The notes under the pieces are model-generated. The model had not been told where the DNA came from. It ran no database searches and saw only the letters and a program-made list of their open reading frames with translations. From Candidatus Hydrogenedentes bacterium UBA2224 (lineage in GTDB: Bacteria; Hydrogenedentota; Hydrogenedentia; Hydrogenedentales; SLHB01), in the NCBI GenBank assembly GCA_002348185.1, contig DDYW01000161.1:1-28311 (forward strand): a DNA stretch of 28,311 nucleotides, read 5' to 3'. Positions 16,380 through 25,534 of the stretch are shown one piece after another. The position numbers were made by a program, and so were the translations under genes. How positions within the stretch are numbered: position 1 is the first letter of the stretch; every line of letters starts with the position of its first letter.

Positions 16380-18167
16380 CTATTTCGCCACCCATCCGCG
16401 GGTCCTGCTGTCGAATTGGAGATTCCCGGGAGGATCGGCGACCAGCACCCGCACGAACCAGTCGCCACGATTGTTGATGAGTTTCACCAGCAGCGTGTTC
16501 CACCCCTTCCGCAGGCGGAGCGGCACATACGTGAATCCCCCGGGCGCGCCGAAGTCCTGGCCCTGCTGAATAATCTCGCCGTTCAGCATCATGTACGAGA
16601 AGTTGTCGCTGTACATGACCGCATGGGTCGTCCGGGCCTCCGGGGCATACACGCCGCACAACGCATACCCCAGCGCGAGGTCCCGGGTCCCGAGGATGCC
16701 ATTGAAGTTCAACAGCCCGCGTCCCTGGCTGGCCACCGTCTGCCATTGCAGGCCGCCGTCATATTCGCGCTCCGGGTCATAGCCCGCCTCGGGACCGAAC
16801 GCGCGGAAAAAATTCGGATTCGCGGCGGCGGGCTCGCCGGGCAGCTTGCCCGTATCGATCTCGCCCAGGGGAAACGGCCCCACCACCTGCCACGCCGGCA
16901 CGGCGCGCAACGATTCCACCGGATACGCCGGAATCACGCTCTCCTGGACCATGGGATAGCTTTCGCCGTTCAGCCAGGCGTCCCGGTAACGCACGCGAAA
17001 CGCATACCGGGGCGGATACGACAGCTGCTCCCATGTCGTGCGAAACACGATGTCCAGCGCGGCGGATTGGCCGGGCGCCAACACGGTTTCCGCGAGCAAC
17101 GCGCCGCCGTCACGCCGCCACGGCAAACCGTCGGCCCACTCGGCCTCCCACAGAAATTCGTCGAGCGAAGGCACGGTGATTTCGATATGAATCTCCTCCT
17201 CGAACGGATTGGCGAGACGGGCGGCCGTGCGAAGCACGATCGTGTCGCCGTCAGTCTCCGGCGCTTCGAGCGCGTCCCAGCGCACGACGTCATGCGCAAT
17301 GGCCTTTCGAAACGAGGCCGGGGCAATGTCCACGGGCCAGATAGCGCCGTCCGGTTCCACGATCGCGTAGGTGACCTCATCGCCATCGACCGTGACGTAG
17401 CCAAATCCGTGAAACGCGCCGAATTCGCGCACCCCGCTCACATCGATCCCCCCGCCTGTCGCATTCTGGATGACATACAGGCGGCCGTTGCGGCGTTCGG
17501 CCATCAGGTAATGCTCATGCCCCGCGACCACCGTATACGGCCGCTCCCCCAGCGCGCGTTCGAGCCGCCGCATATCGTCTTCAAAGCGGGGATCGTCCCA
17601 CATCGGCTTGTGAAAAAAGACGAACGTGTGCCGGGCCTCCCGGTGCGCGTCCAAATCCGCTTCCGCAAACGTCATCATCGCGTTCCAGACCGGGCCCCGG
17701 CCGTCGAAGCGTTCCTCCTCGGTGTTCAGCGACAGAAAATGGCAGCCCTTATAATCGAACGCGTAATACGTCGGCCCGAGATCTTCCTTCCAGAACCCGT
17801 AGCACTCGACGTTCGCGATGTCGTGGTTCCCGACCGTCAGAAACTGCGGCGCCTTCAGACGCCGGGCATGCTCCAGGTATTCCGCCCACTCGGCGTCCCA
17901 CGCCTCGCGCTCCTGCATATGCCCGGGGATGTGGTCGCCCACCGTAATCACAAAATCCGGATTGAGCAGGTTGATCGCGTCCACGGCCCGGTCGAAAATG
18001 GGCCACTTCCCCTCTCCCCCGCTCGTCTTGTCGCCCAGAATCACAAAACTGAACTTCTCGCCCGAGGCCGACGGCCATGCCCCCTCCAGCAGCGGATAGT
18101 TCTCCGGGGTAAACCCATCCCCCGCAACAACCGCCGCCACACACAGCACCACGCCAATTACGCGCAT
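16380..18167 (-). CDS. secreted calcineurin-like metallophosphoesterase with C-terminal beta-sandwich
   Basis: 595 residues, signal peptide to about residue 16. Metal-binding motifs run in order: Asp46 in LGDK, Asp78-His79 in VGDHIPG, Asn114-His115-Asp116 in VGNHD, His186 in FFHKPMW, and His217/His219 in AGHEHY. The first motif reads GDK where GDxH is usual, so one His of the dinuclear site is not where expected. The hydrolase domain ends near 225. A linker or Ig-like part leads to a C-terminal module, about 423-580, with WQVVGPF, SDNFSYMMLNG and KGWNTLLVKL, matching the end of the HEAT protein at 4171-6237. The ATG has GAGAGGAA upstream. Repeat copy B lies 13 bases before the start, so it is in the 5' leader. 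The substrate is probably a phosphoester outside the cytoplasm. Confidence 0.9.
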   Translation of the reverse strand: MRVIGVVLCVAAVVAGDGFTPENYPLLEGAWPSASGEKFSFVILGDKTSGGEGKWPIFDRAVDAINLLNPDFVITVGDHIPGHMQEREAWDAEWAEYLEHARRLKAPQFLTVGNHDIANVECYGFWKEDLGPTYYAFDYKGCHFLSLNTEEERFDGRGPVWNAMMTFAEADLDAHREARHTFVFFHKPMWDDPRFEDDMRRLERALGERPYTVVAGHEHYLMAERRNGRLYVIQNATGGGIDVSGVREFGAFHGFGYVTVDGDEVTYAIVEPDGAIWPVDIAPASFRKAIAHDVVRWDALEAPETDGDTIVLRTAARLANPFEEEIHIEITVPSLDEFLWEAEWADGLPWRRDGGALLAETVLAPGQSAALDIVFRTTWEQLSYPPRYAFRVRYRDAWLNGESYPMVQESVIPAYPVESLRAVPAWQVVGPFPLGEIDTGKLPGEPAAANPNFFRAFGPEAGYDPEREYDGGLQWQTVASQGRGLLNFNGILGTRDLALGYALCGVYAPEARTTHAVMYSDNFSYMMLNGEIIQQGQDFGAPGGFTYVPLRLRKGWNTLLVKLINNRGDWFVRVLVADPPGNLQFDSRTRGWVAK

Positions 18168-18179
18168 CGTTCCTCTCCA

Positions 18180-18215
18180 ATTTCGGGGACACAATACTAA
18201 AATAGTCTCTTGACA
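18180..18215 (-). repeat. 36-bp repeat core, copy B
   Basis: Reads TGTCAAGAGACTATTTTAGT... on the minus strand and ends GTCCCCGAAAT. It is identical to copies A (14221-14256) and C (22771-22806) except around core positions 10-12 and the last base. It is inverted relative to copy A, so the two bracket 14257-18179. It touches the ribosome site of the phosphoesterase gene, so that gene's transcript must start in or upstream of the repeat. Confidence 0.85.
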
Positions 18216-18352
18216 ACATCGAGCCCGCTGCTGCGCCGACGCAGTTGCAGTTACTGTAATATTGGGCCCCCGCAATGATCAACGTGCTCCCCCCTTCCCA
18301 AATCCGCCCGCATCTGCCATACTGCATACGCACCAGATAGGGGTCTGTGTAG

Positions 18353-18463
18353 ATGACGGATACAACATCCATAGGCGCCAACGAACTCGTCAGCCAGGCC
18401 GTGGGCGGCACGAACACGTCTTTCGCCTGCGACGCCTGGGGCCGGATGACGTCCGCGGTGTAT
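18353..18463 (+). pseudogene. possible RHS-repeat protein fragment
   Basis: About 37 codons contain 'ACDAWGRMTSA', which resembles the YDAWGR core of RHS/YD repeats, preceded by a Gly/Thr-rich 'AVGGTNTSF'. There is an in-frame stop directly before the ATG and no ribosome site. After the match the frame turns to unrelated sequence. It is best read as a scrap of a larger RHS-type gene. The match is short, so confidence is low. Confidence 0.35.
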
Positions 18464-18554
18464 TGCGAACATCATAATGGGGGTTACGGGAAGGCCGGGG
18501 AGCGGGCCACGAGAGGCGCGTATCCCATGGGGCGCACTGCAGGAGATGCCCCCA

Positions 18555-18645
18555 TCGTCATTCCTGCGCAAGCAGGAATCCAGAAGGCTCACGAACAAGA
18601 CGGTGTGAATGCACACTGGACCCCTGCTTTCGCAGGGGAGACGAA
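18555..18645. repeat. REP/MITE-like paired palindromes
   Basis: Two small hairpins face each other: ATTCCTGC-GCAA-GCAGGAAT (18560-18579) and CCCCTGC-TTTC-GCAGGGG (18621-18638). They are separated by about 41 bases and joined to matching outer sequence (CATTCCTGC...CCAG and CTGGACCCCTGC...). This layout matches the widespread extragenic palindromes seen in many bacteria. The element interrupts the debris between the phosphoesterase and the pilin-like gene. Confidence 0.7.
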
Positions 18646-18675
18646 TGGGGCGGCCTTGATGGGAAGATGGTGTGC

Positions 18676-18842
18676 ATGAAAGGCATCCAGCAGTATATAT
18701 GATGGGGAGCAAACGCAAAGGCACGCTCTACACCGGCGCAACCTGAGATTTGCCGCAACGGGTGTGGCAATACAAGACGGACGCCGTGGATAGTTTCACG
18801 AAGCGTTACCCGGTGCATATGTTGGTGTATTGCGGTTTTTGA
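18676..18842 (+). pseudogene. broken GIY-YIG nuclease family gene
   Basis: The plus-strand reading AVYMMGSKRKGTLYTGAT is the characteristic start of small UvrC-like GIY-YIG proteins (V-Y at about 18693, T-L-Y-T-G near 18723-18737). A TGA at 18744 stands where Ser or Asn is expected. The frame then continues with DLPQRVWQYKTDAVDSF and TKRYPVHMLVY until a stop at 18840. The ATG at 18676 is one base out of frame with the body, so there is also a small frameshift near the start. The C-terminal half is absent. It is a decayed N-terminal remnant with no likely product. Confidence 0.78.
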
Positions 18843-18868
18843 AAATGTCTGAAAGAGGGTGCCCGAGC

Positions 18869-19546
18869 GTGAAGAGCGTGAAGAGAATGGCGGCGGTTTT
18901 CATGGCAATAGGGGTGTTGATCCTGCTCCTCTTGCTGTGCCTGTCATTCGTTTTCTGGGGCATGCGTGCTTCGGATCTGCACAGGGGAACGCATCTGAAG
19001 ACGCTTGCAATGGCGTACAGGCTATACGCGAATGATAATGAAGGCGTTCTGCCTCCCGTCGATGATGATTATCCGCTCACAGGAAAAATGACTCTGCTGT
19101 ACCCGAAGTACGTGCACAGCCTTGACATGCTCGTGAGTCCCCTGGACAAGGAATCCGCATATCTCACAAGCACAGATACTTCGGTGCGGGAGTCTTTCCA
19201 GCGAAGCAGCTATATGTATCTGGGCGTCCTGCTGGCATCTACCAATCAGGGGACGATCTCGCTGAATGCTCCCCCCTCTTTGCAGGACGCAATCGGTGAA
19301 TCTGCACACACATATGATCGAGCCGGATTTGGGACAGATAGATTTCCAATACTTATGGAGAGACCCCGTCTTTATCCAGGGCCGTGGGGGCTCCTCATCT
19401 GTGGGATTACCCTCCCACTTTCTTCTCCTCAGCTTGGAGGCGTCGTCGCTTACTCGAACGGTGACGTTGATTTTGTTCCCTATCCAGGCCAATGGCCGAT
19501 GACAGAGTCGACGCTCTCCGTTTTGGATGATATTGCAGGGAAATGA
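18869..19546 (+). CDS. pilin-like membrane-anchored protein lacking the prepilin cleavage motif
   Basis: About 225 residues. A GTG start is chosen because AGAGGG lies at 18854-18859, nine bases upstream; an in-frame ATG at 18845 and a TTG at 18830 have no ribosome site. One N-terminal membrane segment (AVFMAIGVLILLLLLCLSFV) follows a Lys/Arg-rich start. After it comes THLKTLAMAYRLYANDNEG, the same 'LK..A.a..mYANdn.G' string found in H-x9-DG prepilins. Near the end, VVAYSNGDVDFVPYPG stands where the DG motif would be. The G-FTLIE cleavage site is missing, so it would stay as an uncleaved membrane protein. The gene and its flanks are visibly less GC-rich than neighbours, which suggests transfer or relaxed constraint. 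The function is unknown. Confidence 0.65.
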   Translation: MKSVKRMAAVFMAIGVLILLLLLCLSFVFWGMRASDLHRGTHLKTLAMAYRLYANDNEGVLPPVDDDYPLTGKMTLLYPKYVHSLDMLVSPLDKESAYLTSTDTSVRESFQRSSYMYLGVLLASTNQGTISLNAPPSLQDAIGESAHTYDRAGFGTDRFPILMERPRLYPGPWGLLICGITLPLSSPQLGGVVAYSNGDVDFVPYPGQWPMTESTLSVLDDIAGK

Positions 19547-19566
19547 AGCGATATGAGGAGGAAGAA

Positions 19567-19614
19567 ATGAAGGAACAGACTGGAATGGAAATTGCTCAAT
19601 TCCAACTGGTCTAA
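19567..19614 (+). CDS. 15-codon mini-ORF with a strong ribosome site, possibly a truncated gene start
   Basis: GAGGAGG (19555-19561) stands five bases before ATG; the frame reads MKEQTGMEIAQFQLV and stops at 19612. It is 20 bases after the pilin-like gene and seven bases before the repeat at 19621. It may be the beginning of a gene whose rest was lost when the insertion debris arrived, or a chance frame. Confidence 0.2.
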   Translation: MKEQTGMEIAQFQLV

Positions 19615-19620
19615 TGCCGA

Positions 19621-19653
19621 AATAAATAGGGACAGTCACCGTTTATAATACTG
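19621..19653 (+). repeat. 33-bp direct repeat, left copy
   Basis: It matches 19804-19836 with a single difference (T for C at position 7) and includes GGGACAGTCACCGTTTA. Together with the right copy it flanks the IS630 transposase tail. GGGACAGTCACCGTTTA-type sequence is familiar from dispersed repeats near REP-associated transposases; that link is from memory, not from this window. Confidence 0.8.
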
Positions 19654-19666
19654 ATAGTGTATTGAC

Positions 19667-19801
19667 TCATGCTGTTTGGAACTTATCAAGCGCTTTTTTG
19701 GCGCGGCGGTACTTTTCGAGGATGACCTCGGCTTTGGCCGTCCAAGTGAAGCATTTTGAATTTTCGTTGTGGGCCTCGATATAGGCGTAGATGGCGTCTT
19801 T
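19667..19801 (-). pseudogene. IS630-family transposase, C-terminal fragment
   Basis: A minus-strand reading of 44 codons before a TGA gives KDAIYAYIEAHNEN followed by SKCFTWTAKAEVILEKYRRA. This is the typical tail of IS630/Tc1-mariner-like transposases (I-x2-YI-x2-HN, then F-x-WT and EILEK). The catalytic DDE domain is absent. The fragment starts exactly where the right-hand direct repeat begins. It is a dead remnant. Confidence 0.8.
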
Positions 19802-19803
19802 AA

Positions 19804-19871
19804 AATAAACAGGGACAGTCACCGTTTATAATACTGCTAGAGCAACTAAACGGTGACTGTCCCTGTTTATT
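19804..19871. repeat. perfect 25-bp inverted repeat (hairpin)
   Basis: The arm 19804-19828 is the exact reverse complement of 19847-19871, with an 18-base loop. The left arm is also the start of the 33-bp direct repeat. As RNA it would form a very stable stem-loop on either strand. The perfect match implies recent origin or active maintenance. Confidence 0.9.
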
Positions 19872-20173
19872 GGCGAGCGACACCGGGGGAATGCCGCGTG
19901 GGCTGTCCCCCCCGGCGGACGGGCCGGATTCCGCCGGAATACGCAGCAAGACCGCGGCGTTCCTTGGACGCCGCTTCCGCGCCCGGCCTCGCGGATGCCT
20001 CACAGGGCAGTTGTAGTGCTTCTAAACGCGCCCGGCCCGAGAGGGTGAATGACTTCGAAATGAGGGACAGGCTGTCTGGGATTCGTCCCCTTTTTTGACC
20101 GGCATCTCGATCCTCACGGGCCCATCCCGGTGCACCCGGAAGCGCGTTCACACAGCTGGCAAGGAGTACCGCC
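19872..20173. other. intergenic leader before the copper ATPase; no gene seen
   Basis: No plausible gene. A weak dyad, GGGAC (20064-20068) and GTCCC (20085-20089), is followed by six T residues (20091-20096). It could be a poor terminator or another scrap of the GGGACA repeat family. No copper-type operator (CueR or CsoR site) or clear promoter hexamers are recognisable ahead of the ATPase. Confidence 0.5.
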
Positions 20174-22678
<2,505 letters not shown>

Positions 22679-22702
22679 CGCACCTGACCGCCCTTTGAAA
22701 CG

Positions 22703-22749
22703 CGGGGACAGGTTCCAGGCTCTGGCCCCGGCGCGACAACGTGTCCCCG
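22703..22749. repeat. CGGGGACA inverted repeat after copA
   Basis: CGGGGACA (22703-22710) and TGTCCCCG (22742-22749) are perfect 8-bp inverted ends 47 bases across, the same termini as in repeat copy A. It starts 24 bases after the ATPase stop and could act as a weak terminator. It is directly followed by the third 36-bp core. Confidence 0.7.
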
Positions 22750-22770
22750 TTCAGATGCCGCGGCCGCCTC

Positions 22771-22806
22771 TGTCAAGAGATAATTTTAGTATTGTGTCCC
22801 CGAAAT
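22771..22806 (+). repeat. 36-bp repeat core, copy C
   Basis: Starts TGTCAAGAGATAATTTTAGT and ends GTCCCCGAAAT. It lies in the copA-helicase gap, 14 bases before the helicase promoter. A looser copy of its middle (ATTTTCAGTATTCTGTCC) recurs at 22835-22852 and overlaps the promoter's -10. Confidence 0.85.
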
Positions 22807-22819
22807 TGGGACCGCGGCC

Positions 22820-22848
22820 TTGACATCTGATTATATTTTCAGTATTCT
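22820..22848 (+). promoter_or_regulatory. sigma-70-type promoter of the helicase gene
   Basis: A perfect TTGACA (22820-22825), a 17-base AT-rich spacer and TATTCT (22843-22848). It lies about 38 bases before the start codon and gives a short leader with GGAGG at 22873-22877. It is among the best promoter matches in the window. Confidence 0.65.
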
Positions 22849-22885
22849 GTCCTCCGGTGCGGAAAGGGCCACGGAGGATGCTGGG

Positions 22886-25486
22886 ATGAAGATGACCGAA
22901 CTGCTCCGGTACGACATTCCGCCGGAGGTGATTCGTTTGTGGCAGGCGCGGGAAAGCGACGCCCTCCTGCCGATCCAGGAGCTGGCAATCAAGCGCCACA
23001 ATTTGTTTGGCAAGGGCAATTTGCTGATTCAGGCGCCCACGAGTTCCGGCAAGACCTTCGTGGGCGAAATGGCGGCGATTCAGACGGCCCTGCGCCGGAA
23101 GAAGGTCGTCTATCTCGTGCCGCTGAAGGCGTTGGCGGAAGAGAAGCATCTTGATTTCGAGCAGAAATACGCCCCCTACGGTCTCAAGGTCATTATTTCG
23201 ACGCGAGACCACCGCCAGTTTGACGCGCAACTGGAATCGGGGGACTTCTCCATCGCGATCGTGGTTTACGAGAAACTCAGCCAGGTTCTGGTGCGCCGTC
23301 CGGAACGTTTCACGGAAGTCGAGCTGGTGATCGCGGACGAACTGGAGCTGTTGTCTGATCCCGAACGGGGGGCGAACGTGGAACTGCTCCTGACCCAGAT
23401 CTTGCAGAGCGGGTGCCGGGTCATCGGCATGTCGGCGGTGCTGGGGGAAGCCGGCAAACTTGCGGACTGGATGCGCGCGGAACTGGTGCAGCACGACCGC
23501 CGTCCGGTCGAGCTGCGGTATGGCGTGCTTCATGAGGGGTTGTTCCGCTACCGCACGTACAACGAACTGTCGGAAGGCGAAGAACGGCTGACCGGCACGG
23601 ACCTCGAATGCTCGACCTGGGAAACCCTGATGGAAAACGTCGCGGCTTTCGCGGCGCAGGAGGAACTCTGCCTGATCTTCGTCAAGGCGAAACACGAATC
23701 GCGCCGGGGCGCGGAACTGCTCGCCCGCCGCCTCTCGCTGCCGGCCGCCGAACACAGCATCGAGCGCCTCTCACGCCTCGAGAGCACCCACTCGCGCGAT
23801 ACCCTCCTGGAGACCCTGGCGAACGGCGCGGCCTTCCACAACGCCGACCTCTCGCCGGAGGAACGCCGCATCGTCGAGGAGGGGTTCCGCCAGGGCGAGA
23901 TTAAGGCGCTGGTTTCGACCAGTACGCTGGCGACGGGCATGAACCTCCCCGCGCAAAACGTCTTCATGACTTCGGAGAAATGGCAATACGACAACCGTTT
24001 CGGCATGCCCTGGAAAACGCCCATTCTCCGGGGCGAATACGAAAACATGGGCGGCCGCGCGGGACGCTACGGTTCGGGTAAGCCGTTCGGGCGCTCGATC
24101 CTCATCGCCCAGACGCCGTTTGACCACGAGACCTTCTGGCGGCGTTACGTCGAGGGCGAACGGGAATGCATCCAGCCGCAACTGGCGGAGGGCGCCCTCG
24201 AAGATCACGCATTGCGCCTGGTCGCCGCCCGGACCTGCCACAGCGAAGACACCCTGCGGACCTTTTTTGAGAGCACCCTGACGGGACAATGGCGGTGGAA
24301 CGCGACCCTGACCCTCGAAGAAGTGGATTTCCGGGTCCGCGCCGCCGTGAACCGGGCCATCGACGCGGGCATGCTGGCCCGCGTGGGCAACCACGGCCTC
24401 GAGGCCACGCCGTTGGGACTCGCGGTAACGGCAAAGGGGGCGACCATCGCCACCGGCCTGCAACTGGCCGCCTGGATTCGCGAATCGGAAACCCGCCACT
24501 GGAGTCCCACCGATCTCCTGCTGGCGATGGCGCTCACCCCCGACGCCCGCGGCCCCTACCTCTCCCTCACCACCCGGGAATATGATCACGCGGATTACCC
24601 CGGCCGTCTCAAGCGCCTCACCCTGGACGAAGACCTCTCGGCGAACGTGCCGCTCAACCGCCTGCGCAATTGCGACCTCATGCCTTTCTTTGAAGAGGTT
24701 CGGGCCATCAAGGCCACGCTCGTCATGCTGGAATGGATGGAACAGGCCAGCCTGTATGACATCGAAGAAAAGTTCCGGGTGTTCGCGGGCCAGATTTTCG
24801 CCACGGCCGACCAGCTCGGCTGGCTCATCGACGCCACCGCGGCGGTCGCCACGGCTTTCGGCGCGCAGGAACCGTTCGTCAGACGCCTGCTCGCCTTCGC
24901 GGAGCGGGTGCAATGGGGCATCCGCGATGAGCTCCTGCCCATCGCCCGGCTCCCCTTGAAAGATGTCGATCGCAACACACTGCTGGCATTGCAGGCGCAG
25001 CACCTGGATTCCCCCGAAACGCTCCACGCCGCGGCCGAGTCTCAGGTGGCGCGCTGGGCGGGCAAAGCGAACGCCCAAATCCTCAAAGCCTGGGCGCAAC
25101 GGGAAGTGCAGGGCGCGGCGCCCGGTCCCGAGGCCGGCCCGCCCGCGCCCGTGCTCATTGTCGATGAACGCCATCCGGGGCAGGTCCTGCTCGACGGGCA
25201 GACTGTCCGCCTCCAGGACAAACAGTACCGGCTCCTCCGCGTGCTGGCGGAGACCCCGGGAGAATGCGTCCCCTACGATCGCATTTACGAAGCGGTCTGG
25301 GGGGATACCGTCGTCGAGCCCAACCAGATGCATTTCCAGAAGCGAAAGATCCTCGACCGGGTCAAGAACGTGCTTCCGGCGCGCACCGGGCTGATCCGCA
25401 CCATTCCGAAGCGGGGTTTCGTGCTCGAACTGGCGCCGCAGGAGGTGATGCTGGCTGAAACGGCCTCCTCCCAGACCGCCGCCTGA
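22886..25486 (+). CDS. Hel308/Ski2-like superfamily 2 helicase fused to an OmpR-type DNA-binding domain
   Basis: 866 residues, cytoplasmic. The start ATG has GGAGG eight bases upstream. Helicase motifs: I APTSSGKT (50-57), Ia VPLKALAEEK, II DELE (151-154, where DEVH/DEIH is usual), III SAV (183-185), V TSTLATGMNLPA (345-356), VI MGGRAGRYG (388-396). Winged-helix and helical ratchet-like parts follow, then a helix-hairpin-helix-like stretch at about 695-740, as in Hel308. Uniquely, residues about 757-852 form a Trans_reg_C winged helix of OmpR/PhoB/CadC type: VLLDGQTVRL, YRLLRVLAETPGE, IYEAVWGD, and LIRTIPKRGFVL at the end. The helicase probably unwinds branched DNA or remodels nucleoprotein; the added domain could target it to particular DNA. 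It is transcribed alone from its own promoter. A defence or repair role is possible but not shown by neighbours. Confidence 0.9.
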   Translation: MKMTELLRYDIPPEVIRLWQARESDALLPIQELAIKRHNLFGKGNLLIQAPTSSGKTFVGEMAAIQTALRRKKVVYLVPLKALAEEKHLDFEQKYAPYGLKVIISTRDHRQFDAQLESGDFSIAIVVYEKLSQVLVRRPERFTEVELVIADELELLSDPERGANVELLLTQILQSGCRVIGMSAVLGEAGKLADWMRAELVQHDRRPVELRYGVLHEGLFRYRTYNELSEGEERLTGTDLECSTWETLMENVAAFAAQEELCLIFVKAKHESRRGAELLARRLSLPAAEHSIERLSRLESTHSRDTLLETLANGAAFHNADLSPEERRIVEEGFRQGEIKALVSTSTLATGMNLPAQNVFMTSEKWQYDNRFGMPWKTPILRGEYENMGGRAGRYGSGKPFGRSILIAQTPFDHETFWRRYVEGERECIQPQLAEGALEDHALRLVAARTCHSEDTLRTFFESTLTGQWRWNATLTLEEVDFRVRAAVNRAIDAGMLARVGNHGLEATPLGLAVTAKGATIATGLQLAAWIRESETRHWSPTDLLLAMALTPDARGPYLSLTTREYDHADYPGRLKRLTLDEDLSANVPLNRLRNCDLMPFFEEVRAIKATLVMLEWMEQASLYDIEEKFRVFAGQIFATADQLGWLIDATAAVATAFGAQEPFVRRLLAFAERVQWGIRDELLPIARLPLKDVDRNTLLALQAQHLDSPETLHAAAESQVARWAGKANAQILKAWAQREVQGAAPGPEAGPPAPVLIVDERHPGQVLLDGQTVRLQDKQYRLLRVLAETPGECVPYDRIYEAVWGDTVVEPNQMHFQKRKILDRVKNVLPARTGLIRTIPKRGFVLELAPQEVMLAETASSQTAA

Positions 25487-25497
25487 AGCGGCGGAAA

Positions 25498-25534
25498 CGG
25501 CCCGAGCCCGGCGCTTTCGCGCACCGCTCGGCCG
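25498..25534 (+). terminator. stem-loop after the helicase gene
   Basis: The arm 25498-25507 (CGGCCCGAGC) pairs with 25526-25534 (GCTCGGCCG) with one bulged base, and the loop can fold further. It begins 12 bases after the stop. There is no U-tract, so intrinsic termination is doubtful; it may protect the 3' end. Confidence 0.4.

Noticed and set aside
16329..18200. Long plus-strand open frame opposite the phosphoesterase
   Set aside because: The minus strand encodes all calcineurin motifs with a signal peptide and ribosome site; the plus frame is its Arg/His-rich mirror.
20064..20096. GGGAC...GTCCC dyad followed by six T residues as a terminator
   Set aside because: A five-bp stem with a 16-base loop is too weak, and no gene ends nearby on the plus strand; more likely a scrap of the GGGACA repeat family.
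23771..25333. Long minus-strand open frame opposite the helicase
   Set aside because: Antisense to conserved helicase motifs and the winged helix; no recognisable domain.
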